Shown: in pieces, positions 1 to 5,640 of the stretch
Position numbering within the stretch: position 1 is the first letter of the stretch
How the letters are laid out: each line of letters begins with the position of its first letter
Assembly (NCBI GenBank): GCA_024278285.1
Contig: JAJRTM010000302.1
Coordinates: 1 to 5,640, forward strand
Reading direction: 5' to 3'
DNA from: Planctomycetota bacterium
Lineage (GTDB): Bacteria; Planctomycetota; Planctomycetia; Planctomycetales; Planctomycetaceae
Length of the DNA stretch: 5,640 bases
The notes under the pieces: generated by a model
What the model was told of the DNA's origin: nothing
Databases searched by the model: none
Seen by the model: the letters and a program-made list of their open reading frames with translations, nothing else
Position numbers and translations under genes: made by a program

Positions 1-477
1 CGAAGAGAAAAACTAACAAAGATTTATATTGTCACCAAGGCAGATGGCTCGATCGATCAATTAATTTTGACAGTTCGCGGGAAAGGATTGTGGTCAACAA
101 TGTGGGGACTGCTTTCTCTCGATGGCGATGGCAAAACGGTGCGTGGTCTTACGTTTTACGAAGATGGCGAAACGCCAGGGCTGGGCGGGGAGATCAATAA
201 CCCAAAATGGAAAGCAAAATGGAGTAATCCTGATTGCCCCAAAGTTCTTTTTGATGAACAAGGTCGAGTCGATATTTCTTTTTACAAAGGGGTTGTTACT
301 TGTGAAATGCCAGGTTCGCAGCATAAGTTTGATGGTCTGGCCGGGGCAACAATTACCACACGGGGCGTTGAAGACATGTTTAAGTTCTGGCTCGGCGACG
401 AAGGTTACGGGCCACTGCTAGATAAGATAAAAAATGGTCAGTTTCCTGTGACGGAATTAAGTAGTATCTCGAATTGA
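1..477 (+). CDS. nqrC: Na+-NQR subunit C, FMN-binding (5' end outside window)
   Basis: NqrC is a subunit of the sodium-pumping NADH:quinone oxidoreductase. It is anchored by one N-terminal helix and carries a covalently bound FMN on the periplasmic side. The frame is open from base 1 to the TGA at 475-477, so 158 codons are visible and the N-terminal membrane helix lies upstream. Family hallmarks are [10 protein letters not shown], then [14 protein letters not shown], and near the C-terminus [13 protein letters not shown], the flavinylation site. The FMN-accepting threonine is the codon at 349-351. The usual Ser/Thr three residues before it (S/T-G-A-T) is Ala here. A TTG at 67 could be read as a start but lies inside the conserved domain, so it is not the true start. 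nqrD follows after 68 nt. ApbE, the enzyme that attaches the FMN, is encoded downstream. The identification is firm. Confidence 0.96.
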   Translation, partial: RREKLTKIYIVTKADGSIDQLILTVRGKGLWSTMWGLLSLDGDGKTVRGLTFYEDGETPGLGGEINNPKWKAKWSNPDCPKVLFDEQGRVDISFYKGVVTCEMPGSQHKFDGLAGATITTRGVEDMFKFWLGDEGYGPLLDKIKNGQFPVTELSSISN

Positions 478-502
478 AGTTGACGCAGCTTGTTGTTTTT
501 TT
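477..502 (+). terminator. Weak hairpin plus T-tract after nqrC
   Basis: Bases 477-482 (AAGTTG) can pair with 486-491 (CAGCTT) around the loop ACG, six pairs including one G-U. A run of seven T follows at 496-502. It overlaps the last base of the nqrC stop codon. The stem is short and four bases separate it from the T-tract, so it is at most an attenuator or mRNA-processing hairpin inside the operon, not a strong terminator. Confidence 0.3.
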
Positions 503-545
503 CATCAATCTTGCTCGTCCAACAAATTAAAATAAGTAGAGAGTC

Positions 546-1175
546 ATGGCTCAATCAAAAACAAAAGACGTTCTGCTCAGTCCGATCTTTGCCAATAATC
601 CGATCGCGCTGCAGGTGTTGGGGATCTGTTCTGCACTGGCTGTGACCAGTAAAATGCAGACAACCATCACGATGTGCATTGCGGTGACGCTGGTCGTTGC
701 ATTTTCCAACGCGATTGTTGCAGCGATTCGCAATCTAATTCCGAACAGCATTCGTATTATCGTACAGATGACAATTATCGCTTCGCTGGTAATTGTGGTC
801 GATCAGGTTTTGAAAGCGTTTCTTCCGGAAATTGCCAAGACGCTTTCTGTGTTTGTCGGATTGATTATCACTAACTGTATTGTGATGGGGCGAGCCGAGG
901 CGTTTGCGATGAAAAATGACTGGTGGACCAGCTTTCTGGATGGCATTGGCAACGGGTTAGGGTACAGCGTGTTGTTGATTTGCGTTGGGGTCATTCGTGA
1001 ATTAACCGGATCCGGGCAGTTGTTCGGCATTCAGATATTGCCACTGGCGACTGATGGAGGCTGGTACGTTCCGAACGGTTTGATGCTTCTCCCCCCCAGT
1101 GCATTTTTCCTGATCGGGGCTTTTATCTGGATCTTGCGAACGTTAGATCCGAGCCAGGTTGAAAAAGATGGTTAA
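546..1175 (+). CDS. nqrD: Na+-NQR subunit D, membrane protein
   Basis: NqrD is an integral membrane subunit of Na+-NQR that, with NqrE, holds an iron-sulfur centre in the middle of the membrane, on the electron path between NqrF and the FMN of NqrC. The protein has 209 residues, the usual family length, and about six hydrophobic segments. The N-terminal [23 protein letters not shown] stretch is diagnostic. Cys28 (in GICSAL) and Cys111 (in [14 protein letters not shown]) match the two conserved metal-binding cysteines of the family. The half-membrane helices around these cysteines occur as inverted repeats in NqrD and NqrE. The start is the ATG at 546, preceded by a weak purine-rich site (GTAGAGAG). 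The gene lies 68 nt after nqrC and 74 nt before the chosen nqrE start. The ligand role comes from family knowledge. Confidence 0.97.
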   Translation: MAQSKTKDVLLSPIFANNPIALQVLGICSALAVTSKMQTTITMCIAVTLVVAFSNAIVAAIRNLIPNSIRIIVQMTIIASLVIVVDQVLKAFLPEIAKTLSVFVGLIITNCIVMGRAEAFAMKNDWWTSFLDGIGNGLGYSVLLICVGVIRELTGSGQLFGIQILPLATDGGWYVPNGLMLLPPSAFFLIGAFIWILRTLDPSQVEKDG

Positions 1176-1194
1176 CAGCTTGATGGCTGTTTTT
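1174..1194 (+). terminator. Weak hairpin plus T-tract after nqrD
   Basis: AACAGC (1174-1179) pairs perfectly with GCTGTT (1186-1191) around the loop TTGATG. The T-run 1190-1194 follows directly, and the hairpin overlaps the nqrD stop codon. Only three of the six pairs are G-C, so termination would be inefficient. Its position matches that of the hairpin after nqrC, which suggests attenuation or mRNA 3'-end protection within the operon. Confidence 0.35.
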
Positions 1195-1249
1195 CGATGA
1201 GTTGCTGTTGGTATTTTTGAATAACGAGTTTTTTCGAGTCGAGTTCATT

Positions 1250-1858
1250 ATGGAACATTATCTCAGTCTGTTTTTGACATCGGTTTTCATCGAGAACCTG
1301 GCGTTAGCATTTTTTCTCGGAATGTGCACCTTTATCGCAATTTCCAAAAATGTGAAAACCGCGATCGGGCTCGGTATTGCAGTTGTTGTCATCCAGGCAA
1401 TTACTGTTCCCGCCAATAATCTGATTTACGTTTATCTGTTAAAAAAAGATGCGTTAGGTTGGGCAGGTTTAACCGGTGTCGATCTCGAATTTCTTGGCTT
1501 AATCAGTTACATCGGCGTGATCGCTGCGATGGTGCAGATTCTGGAAATGACACTCGACCGCTTCTTCCCCCCTTTGTACAACGCCCTCGGGATTTTCCTC
1601 CCATTGATTACCGTCAACTGTGCGATCCTGGGTGGTTCGTTGTTTATGGTCGAACGAGATTACAACTTTGCAGAAAGTTGCGTGTACGGTGTTGGTTCAG
1701 GAATTGGCTGGGCATTGGCGATTGCTGCTTTGGCTGGGATACGGGAAAAACTGAAATACAGCGATGTGCCTGATGGACTTAAAGGCCTGGGCATTACATT
1801 TATTACTGTTGGTTTGATGTCACTTGCCTTCATGGCCTTTTCCGGAATCAAACTGTAA
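1250..1858 (+). CDS. nqrE: Na+-NQR subunit E, membrane protein
   Basis: NqrE is the membrane partner of NqrD, a homolog with opposite topology. Together they bind the intramembrane iron-sulfur centre that passes electrons from NqrF to NqrC. The ATG at 1250 gives 202 residues beginning [20 protein letters not shown], the canonical N-terminus. The frame stays open back to a TTG at 1202, but those 16 extra residues (rich in Phe and Asn) are not family-like, so the 1250 start is preferred. Cys26 (in [13 protein letters not shown]) and Cys124 (in [10 protein letters not shown]) correspond to the two conserved metal ligands. About six hydrophobic segments are visible, and the charged loop with [11 protein letters not shown] is typical. 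No clear Shine-Dalgarno sequence precedes 1250. nqrF follows after 100 nt. Confidence 0.96.
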   Translation: MEHYLSLFLTSVFIENLALAFFLGMCTFIAISKNVKTAIGLGIAVVVIQAITVPANNLIYVYLLKKDALGWAGLTGVDLEFLGLISYIGVIAAMVQILEMTLDRFFPPLYNALGIFLPLITVNCAILGGSLFMVERDYNFAESCVYGVGSGIGWALAIAALAGIREKLKYSDVPDGLKGLGITFITVGLMSLAFMAFSGIKL

Positions 1859-1958
1859 AGAATACCGAAGCGATATTTTCGGAGTCATCGAGCATCTATC
1901 TTTTTAACAATAACTGATCGTACTGACCAGTTTGTTCATTCTTGAGTGAGTTTTTGTC

Positions 1959-3176
1959 ATGGAAATTGTTCTGGGCGTTGTCATGTTCACGGGGATCGTG
2001 CTGGCACTGGTCGCTGTGATTCAGTTCGCCAAATGGAAGCTCGTTCCTTCCGGCAATGTGCATATTGTTATTAACGATCAAAAAGAAATGGATGTTCCTG
2101 CTGGTGGGAAGTTGCTCAACGCGTTGGCTGCCAACAAAATATTTGTCTCATCAGCTTGCGGCGGTGGCGGAACCTGTGGACAATGCACGGTGCTGATTAA
2201 AGAGGGTGGCGGCGATATTCTCGAAACAGAAAAATCGCATGTCAGTAAAAAGGAAGCCCGTGAAGGGATGCGTCTTTCGTGTCAGGTTCCCGTCAAGCAT
2301 GATATGAAAATTGAGGTTCCGCCCGAAGTTTTCGAAACAAAAAAATGGGTCTGCACAGTTCGCTCCAACCACAACGTGGCCACATTCATTAAAGAACTGG
2401 TCCTTGAATTACCTGAAGGAGAAAATGTTAATTTCCAGGCGGGTGGTTTTATTCAAATTGAAGCGCCGCCTCATGAACTGATTTACGAGACGTTTGATAT
2501 TGAAGAAGAATACCGGGGCGACTGGGACAAATTCAAACTGTGGAAAACAAAATCGATTGTCACTGAACCGGTCGTCCGTGCTTATTCGATGGCGAATTAT
2601 CCGGGCGAAAAAGGGATCATCATGCTTAACGTGCGGGTCGCAACGGCTCCGCCGCGTGGCCCGGAAGGAACGCCTCCTGGAAAGATGTCTTCCTATATTT
2701 TCAACCTGAAGCCGGGCGATGAAGTGACCATTTCTGGTCCTTACGGCGAATTCTTCATCAAAGAAACCGATGCCGAGATGGTTTACATCGGCGGGGGAGC
2801 AGGAATGGCTCCGCTGAGGTCGCATGTCTTTGAATTATTAAAGAGCAAGGATTCCAAACGTAAAATTTCCTACTGGTATGGCGGACGGTCTTTACGAGAA
2901 TTATTCTATCTGGACGAATTCGAAGAACTCGAAAAGAGTCATCCCAATTTCAAAATGAATGTGGCGCTCTCTGAACCACGACCAGAAGATAACTGGACTG
3001 GTTATGTCGGCTTCATTCACAATGTATTACACGATGAATATCTGAAAGATCATCCTGCTCCGGAAGATATCGAGTATTACATCTGTGGGCCGCCGATGAT
3101 GCTTTCTGCAGTTCGGAAAATGTTGACCGACCTGGGCGTTGAAGAAGAAAATATCGCGTTTGACGACTTCGGTTAA
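1959..3176 (+). CDS. nqrF: Na+-NQR subunit F, NADH-oxidising flavoprotein
   Basis: NqrF is the electron entry subunit. It oxidises cytosolic NADH at an FAD and passes electrons through a [2Fe-2S] cluster. The protein has 405 residues, the normal length. Residues 3-23 form one membrane anchor. A plant-type ferredoxin domain follows (about 33-125) with cluster ligands Cys67, Cys73, Cys76 and Cys108 ([10 protein letters not shown] plus a distal Cys). A ferredoxin-reductase-type FAD domain contains R-A-Y-S at 207-210. The NADH-binding domain has [10 protein letters not shown] starting at residue 278 and YICGPPMM with Cys376. The C-terminus ends in the conserved FDDFG. The ATG at 1959 is supported by the anchor helix. 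A weak GAGTGAG lies 8 nt upstream. It is the last structural gene of the cluster, and 765 non-coding bases separate it from apbE. Confidence 0.98.
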   Translation: MEIVLGVVMFTGIVLALVAVIQFAKWKLVPSGNVHIVINDQKEMDVPAGGKLLNALAANKIFVSSACGGGGTCGQCTVLIKEGGGDILETEKSHVSKKEAREGMRLSCQVPVKHDMKIEVPPEVFETKKWVCTVRSNHNVATFIKELVLELPEGENVNFQAGGFIQIEAPPHELIYETFDIEEEYRGDWDKFKLWKTKSIVTEPVVRAYSMANYPGEKGIIMLNVRVATAPPRGPEGTPPGKMSSYIFNLKPGDEVTISGPYGEFFIKETDAEMVYIGGGAGMAPLRSHVFELLKSKDSKRKISYWYGGRSLRELFYLDEFEELEKSHPNFKMNVALSEPRPEDNWTGYVGFIHNVLHDEYLKDHPAPEDIEYYICGPPMMLSAVRKMLTDLGVEEENIAFDDFG

Positions 3177-3282
3177 ATGATGAAGTTATTGGAGTTGGAG
3201 CATTCCCCAGACTTTGAAAGAGCCACGGATAAACCCAGCACGGCTGGTTCATTCTGATAGCCGTAACCAAAAACTGTTTTTC

Positions 3283-3313
3283 TAAAAGTTTGCGAGCCGC
3301 TCGCAAACTTTTA
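3283..3313. terminator. Strong 14-bp stem-loop after nqrF
   Basis: A perfect 14-bp stem with the three-base loop CCG: TAAAAGTTTGCGAG at 3283-3296 pairs with CTCGCAAACTTTTA at 3300-3313. The arms carry A-tracts on one side and T-tracts on the other, the layout of a bidirectional intrinsic terminator. It lies 106 nt after the nqrF stop and is the best candidate for the end of the nqr transcript. It also overlaps the left terminal repeat of the 3289-3519 element, so it may have arrived with that element. Confidence 0.55.
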
Positions 3314-3519
3314 ACGTTAGTAATACGGATTTCCACGGATGAAAAACAGAGAATGTAAAAGTTTTTCGCCCATTTCTCAGCTTGATCAAATTTCTGCGAA
3401 AAGCGACAAATAAAGGCGAATTTGTCGCTAATCTGAGTTGAAGAATGAGCCGGTCCTTCAAATTGCCAGACTCTTTTATCCGTGCTGCTAACGTTAAAAG
3501 TTTACGAAGCTTGCGCAAA
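3289..3519. mobile_element. 231-bp MITE-like element with 42-bp inverted ends
   Basis: Bases 3289-3330 match the reverse complement of 3478-3519 at 32 of 42 positions by hand alignment, with no gaps. The core AAACTTTTAACGTTAG (3305-3320) is perfectly repeated in inverted form at 3488-3503, and both arms end outward in TTTGCG and inward in ACGGAT. The subterminal parts of both arms are themselves palindromic, near-perfect on the left and degraded on the right. The interior carries two further hairpins. No transposase is encoded and no clear target-site duplication flanks it. This fits a non-autonomous miniature inverted-repeat element, or a structured dispersed repeat. Copy number in the genome is unknown from this window. 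Confidence 0.5.
3402..3429. repeat. 10-bp stem-loop inside the MITE-like element
   Basis: AGCGACAAAT (3402-3411) is a perfect inverted copy of ATTTGTCGCT (3420-3429) around an 8-base loop. A second, overlapping pairing, TTTTCGC (3363-3369) with GCGAAAA (3396-3402), lies just upstream. Together with the outer arms they would let one strand of the whole element fold into a multi-stem structure. Confidence 0.5.
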
Positions 3520-3600
3520 TTATTCCAAAACGAGAGCATACCATCAATGAGGCATACAAGTTAAATATCAGTGCTCTGACCACCTGTTTTATTATTTTTT

Positions 3601-3631
3601 ACCACAAAGGCCCGAAGACACCAAGAAAGAG
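3601..3631 (+). repeat. Diverged copy of ACCAC(G/A)AAAG repeat
   Basis: A purine-rich stretch beginning ACCACAAAGG, then CCGAAGACACCAAGAAAGA, resembles the ACCACGAAAG repeat found twice further downstream, allowing one gap and several mismatches. I recognise this style of A/G-rich dispersed intergenic repeat from planctomycete-like genomes, which is background impression and not verified here. Confidence 0.4.
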
Positions 3632-3661
3632 AAAAAAGAACAGGTACTATGCCTGAAATTT

Positions 3662-3691
3662 ATTCGCGAAAATTCACGTTTATTCGCGGTT
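3662..3691 (+). repeat. Three tandem decamers ATTC(G/A)CGNNN
   Basis: Three consecutive 10-bp units read ATTCGCGAAA / ATTCACGTTT / ATTCGCGGTT. The first seven bases are identical in units 1 and 3, and unit 2 differs by one base. The period of 10 bp places each unit on nearly the same face of the helix. It may be part of a dispersed repeat or a protein-binding array. Confidence 0.5.
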
Positions 3692-3777
3692 CGGCACCCT
3701 CAAAATCAAGCAGACCTGTAGGCGCAGTCGCCTTCGGCTTGCCGTTAAACAATTGTCTTCTTTTTCGTTTCTTTCGT

Positions 3778-3794
3778 GGTTCTTTAAAAGAACC
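3778..3794. repeat. 17-bp palindrome GGTTCTTTAAAAGAACC
   Basis: Eight-base arms are perfectly symmetric about a single central A. This looks like a dimeric-regulator operator, but it also overlaps the end of the ACCAC repeat arm and may simply be part of that element. No promoter element is clear beside it. Confidence 0.4.
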
Positions 3795-3826
3795 TCTATT
3801 CATTAAACAAATCTTGAACAGAGGGT

Positions 3827-3883
3827 AGACATTCCTGTCTGCCTTAAATACGGGATGCTCAAACAGGACAGGCAGGAATGTCT
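3827..3883. repeat. Long-armed hairpin, AGACATTCCTG arms
   Basis: AGACATTCCTGTCTG (3827-3841) pairs with CAGGCAGGAATGTCT (3869-3883) at 14 of 15 positions, the exception being a G-U type mismatch. The loop is 27 bases. It sits inside the larger nested inverted repeat, upstream of apbE. Confidence 0.55.
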
Positions 3884-3941
3884 GTGCTCCGTTTTGAATT
3901 GACCACGAAAGAAACGAAAAACACGAAAATTGAAAAAGCCA

Positions 3942-4976
3942 ATGACTTCTTTTATCAAGATGCGAATCGCTCTTACCTTATTACTGGGTGGGAGCGTTTT
4001 TCTTTCTGGGTGTTCCCGTTCTACTGCTGAGCTTAAACTTAGTGGCAAAACAATGGGGACATTTTACGAAATTACGCTGGCTGCTTCTGAAGATATTCCT
4101 GAGCCTGATGAATTACAGCAAGGCATCGAAACGCTGTTGAACCAAATCAATCAGCAGATGTCAACGTATATTAAAGAGTCGGAAATCTCTCGGTTTAATG
4201 CTTCGAGTTCAACCGAGTGGTTTTCGATTTCACCCGATTTCGCAAAAGTCGTTTCAGAGGCATTAGAAGTTTCCAAACAGACCGATGCCTTTTTTGATCC
4301 GACCGTTGGCCCGTTGGTCAACCTGTGGCATTTTGGCCCGGATTTATCAACGGATAAAATCCCCGATGACGCTATCATCAAGCAGACGATGGAAGTGGTC
4401 GGCTATGAAAAACTGCATGTCCGTTTAAGGCCACCTGCGATTCGAAAAGAAAAGGCTGGATTGAAAATTGATCTTTCTGCAATCGCCAAGGGGTACGCGG
4501 TGGATCGGGTGGCGGGACTGCTGAGCGAAAAGGGATATCAAAATTATCTGGTGAATATCGGCGGAGAGGTTGTTGCACGGGGCAAAAAAAACGATCAGGC
4601 TTCCTGGCGATTAGGAATTGAAAAGCCCGTTGAAAATCAGCGGGAAGTGACGCAGATTGTGACACTCACCAACAACGCGATGGCGACATCGGGCGATTAT
4701 CGCAACTTTTATAAAATTGACGGGCAAAAGTTTTCGCATACAATTGATGCAAAGACCGGGCGTCCGGTTACACACTCGCTGCATTCGGTCTCTGTCATTA
4801 CAGAAACCTGTATGCAGGCAGATGCGTTAGCGACGGCGCTGATGGTGATGGGGCCAACGCGAGCCTGGGAGTATGCTCAATCGCATCAGTTGAATGTGTA
4901 TCTGATTTACGAACAAGATCATAAATTGATTGTCAAGCATTCATTACGATTTCCAATTATTGCAATGAAGGAATAA
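3942..4976 (+). CDS. apbE: FAD:protein FMN transferase, lipoprotein (ApbE/Ftp)
   Basis: ApbE cuts FAD and transfers FMN through a phosphoester bond to a threonine of target proteins such as NqrC and NqrB, working outside the cytoplasmic membrane. The ATG at 3942 gives 344 residues with a lipoprotein signal: a hydrophobic run, then the lipobox L21-S22-G23-C24. An ATG at 3960 would also keep the lipobox but leaves a very short signal with no Arg/Lys beyond one residue; a TTG at 3930 is less likely. Family motifs in order are MGTFYEITL, ISRFN, FFDPTVGPLVNLWHFGP, IDLSAIAKGYAVDRVAG (residues 176-192), NIGGEV, ATSGDYRNFY, HTIDAKTG (266-273) and ADALATAL, where Asp294 and Thr298 match the metal ligands. 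No good Shine-Dalgarno site is seen. It is coupled to nqrM, so its main job here is probably flavinylating NqrC/NqrB. Confidence 0.95.
   Translation: MTSFIKMRIALTLLLGGSVFLSGCSRSTAELKLSGKTMGTFYEITLAASEDIPEPDELQQGIETLLNQINQQMSTYIKESEISRFNASSSTEWFSISPDFAKVVSEALEVSKQTDAFFDPTVGPLVNLWHFGPDLSTDKIPDDAIIKQTMEVVGYEKLHVRLRPPAIRKEKAGLKIDLSAIAKGYAVDRVAGLLSEKGYQNYLVNIGGEVVARGKKNDQASWRLGIEKPVENQREVTQIVTLTNNAMATSGDYRNFYKIDGQKFSHTIDAKTGRPVTHSLHSVSVITETCMQADALATALMVMGPTRAWEYAQSHQLNVYLIYEQDHKLIVKHSLRFPIIAMKE
4968..4973 (+). promoter_or_regulatory. nqrM ribosome binding site inside apbE end
   Basis: AAGGAA lies in the last codons of apbE, just before its TAA, and 6-7 nt before the nqrM ATG. It is the best Shine-Dalgarno sequence in the window and fixes the nqrM start. 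Its position suggests translational coupling with apbE. Confidence 0.75.
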
Positions 4977-4979
4977 ATC

Positions 4980-5174
4980 ATGGCGACATTTTTTGCAGCG
5001 ATTTTGGTTTTCGCGGCTGCCTTTACCGGGCTGGCGATTGGCGTCATCATGAGTAATCGCTGTCTGAAAGGAACGTGTGGCGGCATGAATAATATTCCAG
5101 GCAATGAAGGAAAAAGTGCCTGCGATGTCTGCCTCTCGACAAAATCAACCGCAAGACCCAAAGAAGATTCGTAA
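4980..5174 (+). CDS. nqrM: Na+-NQR maturation protein NqrM (DUF539)
   Basis: NqrM is a small membrane protein needed for Na+-NQR assembly, thought to deliver iron to the metal centre between NqrD and NqrE. The 64-residue product has one N-terminal membrane helix (about residues 3-24) followed by a Cys-rich tail: Cys28, Cys33, Cys48 and Cys51, including the typical [11 protein letters not shown] and CDVC motifs. Cys33 sits in the T-C-G-G motif that is the conserved core of the family. The C-terminus after Cys51 is polar and short. The ATG is 3 nt after the apbE stop, with a good ribosome site overlapping the apbE end, so the two maturation genes are almost certainly cotranscribed. Its place next to apbE and just beyond nqrC-F matches the function. 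Confidence 0.93.
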   Translation: MATFFAAILVFAAAFTGLAIGVIMSNRCLKGTCGGMNNIPGNEGKSACDVCLSTKSTARPKEDS

Positions 5175-5194
5175 ACGGATCAAGGCATTTCTCA

Positions 5195-5640
5195 ATGAAA
5201 ATGTATGATGTTGCTATTGTTGGTGGGGGAATTGTCGGGTTGGCGACCGCCTGGCGGTTGTTGCAGCAGCGTCCGGGAATCGCGGTGCTGGTTATCGAAA
5301 AAGAGAAGGAGCTAGCCTTTCATCAGACGGGGCATAATTCTGGAGTGATTCATTCCGGGATTTATTACAAGCCGGGTTCGCTAAGAGCGACCAATTGCAG
5401 GGCGGGGAAAATTGCTCTCGAAGAATTCTGTGAGCAGTTTGATATTCCTTTCGACCGCTGTGGCAAAGTGATTGTGGCAGCGGATGAATCGCAGCTTCCC
5501 GGTCTGGAAAAAGTTTATGAACGCGGAATTGCAAACGAAATTGTCTGCGAGAAGATCGGCAAAGAACGATTAGCGGAACTGGAGCCACAAGTTTCGGGCG
5601 TTTCTGCGATTCACGTTCCCGGCACCGGAATTATCGATTA
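5195..5640 (+). CDS. lhgO: L-2-hydroxyglutarate dehydrogenase/oxidase (3' end outside window)
   Basis: LhgO (YgaF) is an FAD enzyme that oxidises L-2-hydroxyglutarate to 2-oxoglutarate. In E. coli it is membrane-associated and passes electrons to the quinone pool. The ATG at 5195 opens a frame that runs off the window after 148 codons. The N-terminus has a Rossmann FAD motif (GGGIVG, residues 10-15), the acidic residue E35 after the second strand, and the signature [22 protein letters not shown] (residues 42-63), which is close to the E. coli protein. A second ATG at 5201 is possible. A weak AAGG lies 9 nt before 5195. The gap to nqrM is only 20 nt, so cotranscription with apbE-nqrM is likely. 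Related DAO-family oxidases are the main alternative, but the HQTGHNSGV motif favours LhgO. Confidence 0.9.
   Translation, partial: MKMYDVAIVGGGIVGLATAWRLLQQRPGIAVLVIEKEKELAFHQTGHNSGVIHSGIYYKPGSLRATNCRAGKIALEEFCEQFDIPFDRCGKVIVAADESQLPGLEKVYERGIANEIVCEKIGKERLAELEPQVSGVSAIHVPGTGIID

Larger units (their letters stand above)
3761..3921. repeat. Nested inverted repeat with perfect 20-bp ends
   Basis: TTTTTCGTTTCTTTCGTGGT at 3761-3780 is the exact reverse complement of ACCACGAAAGAAACGAAAAA at 3902-3921. The 121 bases between them contain a 17-bp palindrome (3778-3794, overlapping the left arm) and a second pair of 15-base arms (3827-3841 and 3869-3883). Nested arms with no coding content suggest a small MITE-like or REP-like element. 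It ends only 20 nt before the apbE ATG, so the apbE leader is probably derived from it. Confidence 0.55.
3177..3941. other. Repeat-rich intergenic region between nqrF and apbE
   Basis: This 765-base stretch splits the nqr structural genes from apbE-nqrM. I see no convincing protein gene in it on either strand. It contains a long stem-loop (3283-3313), an inverted-repeat-bounded segment (3289-3519) with an inner hairpin, three ACCAC-type repeat copies (3601, 3761-3780 reversed, 3902-3921), a decamer triplet (3662-3691), a small GC hairpin (GGCG/CGCC, 3721-3732), a 17-bp palindrome (3778-3794) and a long-armed hairpin (3827-3883). A minor bulged hairpin (CCAGC/GCTGG, 3235-3247) lies just after nqrF. 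No clear sigma-70 promoter was found for apbE. A TTGAAC at 3814 has no suitably spaced -10 box. The repeat content suggests insertion of small non-coding mobile or dispersed elements. Confidence 0.75.

Noticed and set aside
1202..1249. Upstream TTG start extending nqrE by 16 residues
   Set aside because: The extra residues are not family-like, and the ATG at 1250 gives the canonical N-terminus and length.
3177..3257. 26-codon reading frame starting directly at the nqrF stop (MMKLLELEH...)
   Set aside because: It has no separate ribosome site, no recognisable features and no sign of conservation; most likely chance.
3282..3539. 85-residue reading frame on the - strand covering the MITE-like element
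   Set aside because: It is basic and low in complexity, coincides with inverted-repeat DNA, and resembles no family I know. An open frame across a repeat is weak evidence. Recheck if the element proves multicopy with the frame intact.
3814..3849. Possible apbE promoter (TTGAAC with TTAAAT)
   Set aside because: The spacing between the boxes is about 24 bases, too long for a sigma-70 promoter, and both fall within the nested repeat.
3601..3921. CRISPR array from repeated motifs
   Set aside because: Copies are in mixed orientation with irregular spacing and no uniform spacers or cas genes.
3803..4048. 81-residue reading frame on the - strand over the apbE start
   Set aside because: It overlaps repeat DNA and the clear apbE lipoprotein signal; an antisense shadow.

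Overview
The window carries most of a sodium-translocating NADH:quinone oxidoreductase (Na+-NQR) locus with its maturation genes. All genes are on the + strand: nqrC (3' part only), nqrD, nqrE, nqrF, a long non-coding gap full of repeats, apbE, nqrM, and the start of lhgO (L-2-hydroxyglutarate dehydrogenase/oxidase). The key cofactor residues are visible: the covalent-FMN threonine of NqrC, the paired iron-sulfur cysteines of NqrD and NqrE, the [2Fe-2S], FAD and NADH motifs of NqrF, the metal ligands of ApbE and four cysteines in NqrM.

The host is a Gram-negative-type bacterium, because ApbE has a lipoprotein signal and NqrC is a periplasmic FMN protein. Moderate GC, loosely packed genes (68-100 nt gaps inside the nqr cluster) and intergenic repeats of the ACCACGAAAG type and the ATTCGCG decamer type remind me of Planctomycetes (Gimesia/Rubinisphaera-like). 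That is an inference from general impression, not a database match.

Layout: 1-3176 is nqrC-D-E-F, with small hairpins overlapping the nqrC and nqrD stop codons. 3177-3941 has no convincing gene. It holds a strong 14-bp stem-loop, a 231-bp inverted-repeat-bounded element (3289-3519), a 10-bp-period triple repeat (3662-3691) and a nested inverted-repeat structure (3761-3921) that runs almost to the apbE start. 3942-5174 is apbE-nqrM, tightly coupled. lhgO starts at 5195, 20 nt after nqrM, and leaves the window.

How the genes work together: NqrF takes electrons from NADH through FAD and [2Fe-2S]. The NqrD/NqrE iron-sulfur centre and the covalent FMNs of NqrC (and NqrB, not in the window) pass them towards quinone while Na+ is pumped. 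ApbE attaches FMN to NqrC/NqrB, and NqrM helps build the NqrD/NqrE metal centre. LhgO is a separate FAD enzyme that may also feed electrons to the quinone pool. The protein-coding part is a known system. The less explained material is the repeat-rich gap that splits structural from maturation genes.
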